Assembly: GCA_902779445.1 (NCBI GenBank) | Contig: CACZBM010000004.1 | Coordinates: 1-64,000 of the forward strand | DNA from: an uncultured Lachnospiraceae bacterium | Lineage (GTDB): Bacteria; Bacillota; Clostridia; Lachnospirales; Lachnospiraceae | Reading direction: 5' to 3' | DNA length: 64,000 nucleotides | Shown: positions 59,205-64,000 of the stretch, in pieces | Position numbering within the stretch: position 1 is the stretch's first letter | Layout of the letters: every line of letters starts with the position of its first letter | Program-made: the position numbers and the translations under genes | Notes under the pieces: model-generated | What the model was told of the DNA's origin: nothing | What the model saw: the letters and a program-made list of their open reading frames with translations, nothing else | Databases searched by the model: none

Positions 59205-60389
59205 TTAGTAAACATCCTTCCAATCAGCGATGTTATCAGGATTGAACTGGAAAGGAGGTCCAAGGATGATCTCAGATCCGCCGTCTCCGCCGTCTGTAAG
59301 TGTGTACTCACCCATATCTCCAGCTGTGAACTTGTCGCCAACTGCTCCGGTGATCTCACCGTTTACAAGTGCGATTGAAGAGTAAGCTGCAAGCTTAGCA
59401 AGGTCGCTGGGATTCCAAAGGAACATGTAAGGGCATGAGTGTGCATCATCAGCACCGATGTACTCAGCCATCTCTGAAGGAAGTCCAAGTCCTGTAAGCT
59501 TTACAGAAGACTTCTGGTCCTGAAGAACCTTAGCTGCTGCTGCGATACCTACAGTTGTAGGAGCGCAGATAACCTTGAGGTCAGGATACTTTGAAAGAAG
59601 AGCCTGAGCCTGGTCAGTTGACTTCTGAGGCTCGTCATCACCATAAGCAACTTCTACGAGCTCAAGTCCAGCATACTTGCTGTCGCTTTCCTGAATAGAC
59701 TTCATAGCCTCGATCCAGGAGTTCTGGTTTGTAGCCTGTGATGTAGCAGAAAGGATAGCGTACTGTCCCTCACCGCCTGAAAGATCAAGAACTGCATCGA
59801 TAAGAGCCTGTCCAACTTCGGTGATACCTGCCTGGTTGCAGAAAGTCATACGGCTGTCTGCGTTAACTTTTGAGTCAAAGCAGTTAACCTTGATGCCTGC
59901 GTCCATAGCTTCCTGAAGGGTAGCCTGAAGAGCGTTCTCATCGTTAGCTGCAACTGAGATAGAATCAACACCCTGTGAAATGAGTGACTGGATCTCTGTG
60001 ATCTGAGCGTCAACTGTAGCTGCTGAAGGCTCCTTAACTACAACTGTTCCGCCATTTCCCTCTATAACTTCTGTGAAGCCTTCGATAGCCTTCTTGAAGT
60101 AAGGGTTACCTGCGCTCTTAACAACGATAGCGAAGGTCTTTCCGGATACATCAGATCCGCCTGTTGCTGCCTCTGCTGCCTCTGCGCCTGCCTCTTCAGC
60201 GGGTGCTGCTTCCTCTGCGGGAGCTTCCTCAGCCTTAGGTGCTTCCTCTGCTGCGGGTGCTGCTTCTTCTGCTGCAGGTGCTGCTGCGGGTGCTGCTTCT
60301 TCAGTAGCTGCCCCTGAGCCGCCGCATCCAGCGAGAAGTGTAGCTGCCATTGCTGCTGTGAGCAAGATGCTTACTACTTTTCTTTTCAT
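59205..60389 (-). CDS. rhaS: Sugar ABC transporter binding lipoprotein, probably rhamnose (RhaS-like)
   Basis: 394 residues. Signal peptide with lipobox LLAGC, then a 60-residue Ala/Pro/Glu-rich tether, then a type I periplasmic-binding fold (FAIVVKSAGNPYFKKAIEGF, EIQSLISQGVDSISVAAND, CAPTTVGIAAAAKVL). It captures a sugar outside the cell. The overall likeness is to RhaS of rhamnose transporters, which suits the microcompartment genes, but a related sugar is possible. ATG 60389 has AGGAGG 10 nt upstream. It is the last of four genes, after the ATPase and two permeases. Confidence 0.82.
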   Translation of the reverse strand: MKRKVVSILLTAAMAATLLAGCGGSGAATEEAAPAAAPAAEEAAPAAEEAPKAEEAPAEEAAPAEEAGAEAAEAATGGSDVSGKTFAIVVKSAGNPYFKKAIEGFTEVIEGNGGTVVVKEPSAATVDAQITEIQSLISQGVDSISVAANDENALQATLQEAMDAGIKVNCFDSKVNADSRMTFCNQAGITEVGQALIDAVLDLSGGEGQYAILSATSQATNQNSWIEAMKSIQESDSKYAGLELVEVAYGDDEPQKSTDQAQALLSKYPDLKVICAPTTVGIAAAAKVLQDQKSSVKLTGLGLPSEMAEYIGADDAHSCPYMFLWNPSDLAKLAAYSSIALVNGEITGAVGDKFTAGDMGEYTLTDGGDGGSEIILGPPFQFNPDNIADWKDVY

Positions 60390-60434
60390 AAAAATTTTTC
60401 CTCCTTTACCCATATGGGTTTAGTGTATATATCC

Positions 60435-60449
60435 ACATCACTATGATGT
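60435..60449. repeat. Inverted repeat upstream of the binding-protein gene
   Basis: ACATCA-CTA-TGATGT, 46-60 nt before the start. It carries CCACATC, as in the aldolase promoter palindrome. It may be a regulator half-site or an mRNA-stabilising hairpin. Confidence 0.35.
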
Positions 60450-60463
60450 AAATATTAGATTCG

Positions 60464-60574
60464 GCTTCTCCCTCTGGGCAAAACGTGCCAGTGGCACGTT
60501 TTGAATGGCGTTTAGCTGCGCTATGCGCAGCTGCCATCGGTGAAGCTGTCGGCGAAGCCGACTGATGAGGGCTT
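60464..60574. repeat. Repeat family B, copy 8 (long form)
   Basis: Same long architecture as copies 1 and 2, with AGCTGCGC-TAT-GCGCAGCT as a co-varying hairpin. The stop TAA of the permease at 60573 is formed at its end. Confidence 0.85.
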
Positions 60575-61586
60575 ACGCTGCTGCCCTGAGCTTCTTCATC
60601 TCATCGATCTTACCCTTGATACCCGGGATAAGAACCGCGATTATAAGTAGTGCTCCGACGATGACAAGTATCATCTGTGAGTTTACGTTTGCCTGTCCAA
60701 GAGCTATACGGAGAAGGGTGATGATAAGTCCTGCGATGATACCTCCGATAAGGGTTCCCTTACCACCGGTAGATGCTATACCACCGAATACGCACATTGC
60801 GATGACTTCCATCTCGAATCCCTGTCCTGTAGTGGTGTTTGCTCCGTATGTATATGCGGTAAGGAAAAGTCCGCACATCGAAGCCATAAGACCCATGAGA
60901 ACATAGGCTATAAACCTGCACTTCTGTACATCAACTCCTGCATAGAAAGCCGATGTCTTATTGGAACCTATTGCGTAAAGCGAACGGCCGAAGGTTGTAA
61001 GCTGCAGTACTACTGTGAATATAATAGCGATCACAAGAACCACCAGGATGATCACCGGTACTGTCTTTCCAAGCTTTGTGGAAAGAGGCATGATCTGCTT
61101 TGTATTGTTATAAGCAACCGATCCGCCGCCGCCAAGTGAGATCTCCGCAATACCGCGGAAGATTATCTGGGTTCCAAGGGTTGTTATCATACTGGGGAGC
61201 TCAGGGAAGCTGGTCGCGATGCTTCCGTTTATCACTCCGCAGATAAGGCCTGCTGCAAGGCATCCCAGGATAACAATCGGGAAAGGTGCTCCTGCATTAC
61301 TTATGTAACATGTCAGTGTTCCGGTAAGGCACACGATAGAGCCTACTGAAATATCAATGTCTCCAAGTACCAGGATGTAAGCCATGGGTAATACCATGAA
61401 CATCTCCGCGAGGTACTTTGGCATCTCTCTTAAAACATTGGCAAAGGTATAGCTCTGAGAGATATTCATATTGAAGATATTTACGAGGATAAAGAGGACT
61501 ATCAGTGCTCCCTCCCAGGTAAATAACAATTTCTTCGCGGTTATCTTCTGTTCCGCATTGATGGAACGTCCGGATTTTCCAGCCAT
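60573..61586 (-). CDS. Sugar ABC transporter permease (RhaQ/RbsC type)
   Basis: 337 residues, about ten helices, BPD_transp_2 family. LVLGDIDISVGSIVCLTG and VFGGIASTGGKGTLIGGI are the coupling-type motifs. It starts on the last base of the first permease gene. Probably the second rhamnose permease subunit. Confidence 0.9.
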   Translation of the reverse strand: MAGKSGRSINAEQKITAKKLLFTWEGALIVLFILVNIFNMNISQSYTFANVLREMPKYLAEMFMVLPMAYILVLGDIDISVGSIVCLTGTLTCYISNAGAPFPIVILGCLAAGLICGVINGSIATSFPELPSMITTLGTQIIFRGIAEISLGGGGSVAYNNTKQIMPLSTKLGKTVPVIILVVLVIAIIFTVVLQLTTFGRSLYAIGSNKTSAFYAGVDVQKCRFIAYVLMGLMASMCGLFLTAYTYGANTTTGQGFEMEVIAMCVFGGIASTGGKGTLIGGIIAGLIITLLRIALGQANVNSQMILVIVGALLIIAVLIPGIKGKIDEMKKLRAAA

Positions 61587-62566
61587 TACATTTCCCTCCT
61601 CTCAAGGTTCTGTCTGTCAACCATTCTCTGTGTTATCACATTGAAGATAACAACCACGAGGATGATAACACCCTTAACGGTATTCTGTGCGATAGAAGGC
61701 ACATTAACCAGAGGAAGGGCCTTTGCTATTATTGAGATAATGAGTGCTCCGAGGAAAGTTCCCGCAACACTTCCGCGTCCGCCGCTCATGGACACACCAC
61801 CGATAACACAGGCTGCGATAACGTCCATTTCTCTGCCGTACTGCATGTTGGGCTGGGCTGAAGCGTAGATCGATACTGAAAGCGCTCCTGCCAGACCTGC
61901 AAGGGTTCCCATGATGGTGTAAACCGAGATCAGGGTATTATCAACATTGATACCGGAGATCCTTGCTGCTTCCGCATTTGATCCTACTGCGTAGATCTTA
62001 CGTCCGAACTTTGTCCACTTAAGCATCCAGAAGAAGAGTGCATAACATACTATCAGGATAATGTAAGGTCCTATTGTTCCGTCCTTACCGAACTCAGCGA
62101 ACTCACGGACATCTTCACCGCTGGCGAACTGGCTGTTACCTACTACATAGGCCATACCTCTCCAGATATACATGAAGCCCATGGTACAGATGATAGGTGC
62201 AACCTTACCCTTTGCGATAATGAGACCGTTCATTGCTCCGCAGAAGCATCCCATTACCATGGCTATAAGGAAAAGCGCCAGTGTGCTATTTACTATGTTG
62301 TATTTGGTAAGCATACCTATGGTCATTCCGGCAAAGGCAAGAGTCGATGTGATGGAGATATCGATTCCCGCTGTCAGCATTACGCAGAGCATGCCGAGGG
62401 CCATTATCATGGTAAGCGCGTTATTTCTGAATATCTGTCCTATATTTACAGGAGAGAAGAATGTGGGATTGAGTATCGTGATAAAGATACCCATCACTAC
62501 AAGGATTGCAAGAAGCAGGGCTTCTCTGGATCCTGTGATCTTTTTCCAGAGTGATTTGTTTTCCAT
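61586..62566 (-). CDS. Sugar ABC transporter permease (RhaP/RbsC type)
   Basis: 326 residues, about ten helices. LCVMLTAGIDISITSTLAFAGM and CVIGGVSMSGGRGSVAGTFLG match its sister and the family. It abuts the ATPase gene without a gap. Two different permeases with one ATPase is the RhaSTPQ layout. Confidence 0.9.
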   Translation of the reverse strand: MENKSLWKKITGSREALLLAILVVMGIFITILNPTFFSPVNIGQIFRNNALTMIMALGMLCVMLTAGIDISITSTLAFAGMTIGMLTKYNIVNSTLALFLIAMVMGCFCGAMNGLIIAKGKVAPIICTMGFMYIWRGMAYVVGNSQFASGEDVREFAEFGKDGTIGPYIILIVCYALFFWMLKWTKFGRKIYAVGSNAEAARISGINVDNTLISVYTIMGTLAGLAGALSVSIYASAQPNMQYGREMDVIAACVIGGVSMSGGRGSVAGTFLGALIISIIAKALPLVNVPSIAQNTVKGVIILVVVIFNVITQRMVDRQNLERREM

Positions 62567-64000
62567 TTATACTGCCTCCTCCTGTCTTTCATTGCTGCTG
62601 TGCTCCATGGAAAGATTGAGGATGCGCTCCTGTGAAGCTTCTTCCCTGTTTAAGCATCCGGTCACACGGCCGTTGCACATTACGTATACTCTGTCGCACA
62701 TTCCGAGGATCTCCGGCATTTCTGAGGATATCATGATGATCCCGTATCCCTTCTTTGCCAGTTCTCCCATGATGGCGTATATCTCAGCCTTGGCTCCGAC
62801 GTCAACACCCTTTGTGGGCTCATCCATGATAACGAGCTTCATATTATCCTGGGCAAGTGCCTTGGCAACCACAACCTTCTGCTGGTTACCTCCGGATAAT
62901 GAGCTTGCAGGATCAAAGATCGTAACAGCCTTTGTATCTACTTCCTCAAGGAATTTCTTTGAGAGTTCGTTTTCTTTCTTTGAATCATTGAAGATGCCGC
63001 CCTTTGCAAGCTTCTTCTGAATGGGAAGGGTGACATTCCTTCCGAGTCCCCATGAGAGGATGAGACCCTGGGTGGATCTGTTCTCGGGAAGAAGGATGAT
63101 ACCCTCTTTCATTGCGTCTTCGGGCTTCTTCACCTTCAGCTGTTTGCCTCCGAGGAATACCTTGCCGCTGTCGGGCTTTGTGATACCGCATACAGACTCC
63201 ATAACCTCTGTACGTCCGGCTCCAACAAGTCCTGTCATACCCACTATCTCACCGGCATGGACATTTAAGGACACGTCCTTAAAGAAGCCTGTGCGGCTCA
63301 TTCCCTCTATCTTAAATATCTCGTCACCGATCTTTACTTCAGGCTTCGGATACATGTCGGAGATCTCACGGCCTACCATTGCCTTTACAAGATCGGCATT
63401 TGTGATCTTGTCTACATCATATGTGCCGATATACTGGGAATCACGGAATACCGTAACTCTTGTAGCCAGACGGTACATATCCTCGAATCTGTGGGAAATA
63501 AATATAATGGAAACTCCCTCGTCTCGGAGCTGATCAACGATCCTGTAAAGTTCTTCAGATTCATTTGCTGTAAGTGAAGCTGTGGGCTCGTCAAGGATTA
63601 TTATCTTTGCATTTGTGGAAAGGGCTTTTGCGATCTCCGTCATCTGCTGCTGTGCTACGGAGAGAGCTCCTATCTCATCAGAAGGCTTGAAATTCGCGTG
63701 GAGCCTGTCAAGAAGCTCCTGAGCCTTTGCATTCATCTCGTTCCACTGGATCATTCCGCCCTTGATGATCTCATGACCCATAAATATATTTTCCGTAACG
63801 GAAAGGGTCGGATATGTGGTAGGGTGCTGGTAAACTGCTGCGATACCTGCGTCAAGTGCGTCCTTGGGTCCACGGAAATGAACTTCCTTTCCCTCAAGAT
63901 ACATATGACCTTCTTCCGCTGCATGCACACCGGTGATTACTTTGATAAACGTAGATTTTCCGGCCCCGTTCTCGCCCATAAGAGCATGTACTTCTCCCCT
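62567..64000 (-). CDS. Sugar ABC transporter ATPase (RhaT/RbsA type), 5' end beyond the window
   Basis: At least 470 residues with two fused nucleotide-binding domains. The first Walker A (GENGAGKST) lies at the window edge, so some 30-40 N-terminal residues are missing. Signature motifs are LSVAQQQMTEIAKAL and LSGGNQQKVVVAKAL; Walker B motifs are IIILDEPTASL and LVIMDEPTKGVD. It energises the two permeases that follow. Confidence 0.93.
   Translation of the reverse strand, partial: RGEVHALMGENGAGKSTFIKVITGVHAAEEGHMYLEGKEVHFRGPKDALDAGIAAVYQHPTTYPTLSVTENIFMGHEIIKGGMIQWNEMNAKAQELLDRLHANFKPSDEIGALSVAQQQMTEIAKALSTNAKIIILDEPTASLTANESEELYRIVDQLRDEGVSIIFISHRFEDMYRLATRVTVFRDSQYIGTYDVDKITNADLVKAMVGREISDMYPKPEVKIGDEIFKIEGMSRTGFFKDVSLNVHAGEIVGMTGLVGAGRTEVMESVCGITKPDSGKVFLGGKQLKVKKPEDAMKEGIILLPENRSTQGLILSWGLGRNVTLPIQKKLAKGGIFNDSKKENELSKKFLEEVDTKAVTIFDPASSLSGGNQQKVVVAKALAQDNMKLVIMDEPTKGVDVGAKAEIYAIMGELAKKGYGIIMISSEMPEILGMCDRVYVMCNGRVTGCLNREEASQERILNLSMEHSSNERQEEAV

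Noticed and set aside
62172-63020. Open frame of 282 codons on the plus strand
   Set aside because: It is antisense to the first sugar permease and the ATPase, with no ribosome-binding site or family likeness.

Overview
The window suggests an anaerobic Firmicute of class Clostridia, most probably Lachnospiraceae. The pointers are moderate GC, strong AGGAGG-type ribosome-binding sites, a CIRCE element before htpG, DUF2225 and DUF3793 proteins, a glycyl-radical (B12-independent) propanediol microcompartment with DeoR control, and an anaerobic cobalamin operon. The family assignment is inferred from gene content. Almost all genes lie on the minus strand. I saw no rRNA, tRNA, IS element, phage or CRISPR array.

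Layout. 1-560: the edge of a small double-glycine leader peptide locus. 867-7638: htpG (HrcA-type operator), an ECF S-component with a PrsA-like foldase, a small anchored protein, and a DUF2225 gene with glnS. 7997-10930: a hypothetical gene, mtnA, an EamA permease and an OhrR-like regulator. 11005-27404: one tightly packed minus-strand array that starts with c-di-GMP and two-component signalling genes (HD-GYP, hybrid kinase, receiver protein, degenerate HD-GYP) and runs into cbiG-cbiC-cbiD-cbiET-cbiA-cbiJ and a GNAT gene.

27484-42169 is the centrepiece: an L-rhamnose/L-fucose-type glycyl-radical microcompartment. A consensus promoter drives the glycyl-radical diol dehydratase and its activase. 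A second consensus promoter drives the aldolase, PduP-like aldehyde dehydrogenase, alcohol dehydrogenase, four BMC-H proteins, PduL, PduN, PduS, PduT, a DeoR regulator, rhamnulokinase and a tandem rhamnose mutarotase, ending at an intrinsic terminator. Inferred pathway: rhamnose is imported by the RhaS-type ABC system at the right edge (59205-64000) and epimerised. It is then isomerised by an enzyme not in the window, phosphorylated by RhaB and cleaved to DHAP plus lactaldehyde. Lactaldehyde is reduced to 1,2-propanediol and dehydrated inside the shell to propionaldehyde, which is split into propanol and propionyl-phosphate.

42197-55047: a divergent ZIP transporter and DtxR-type regulator, a MIF-like protein, two membrane proteins, and three units (FtsX/MacB-type exporter, flavodoxin-DUF3793, heterodimeric ABC exporter) that share a 7-4-7 palindrome before their start codons. 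55162-59009: larC with an ECF S-component, two small membrane proteins, a basic H1-like protein and a ParA ATPase.

Three families of short intergenic repeats (called A, B and C here) are scattered throughout. They often supply the last codons or the stop codon of neighbouring genes.
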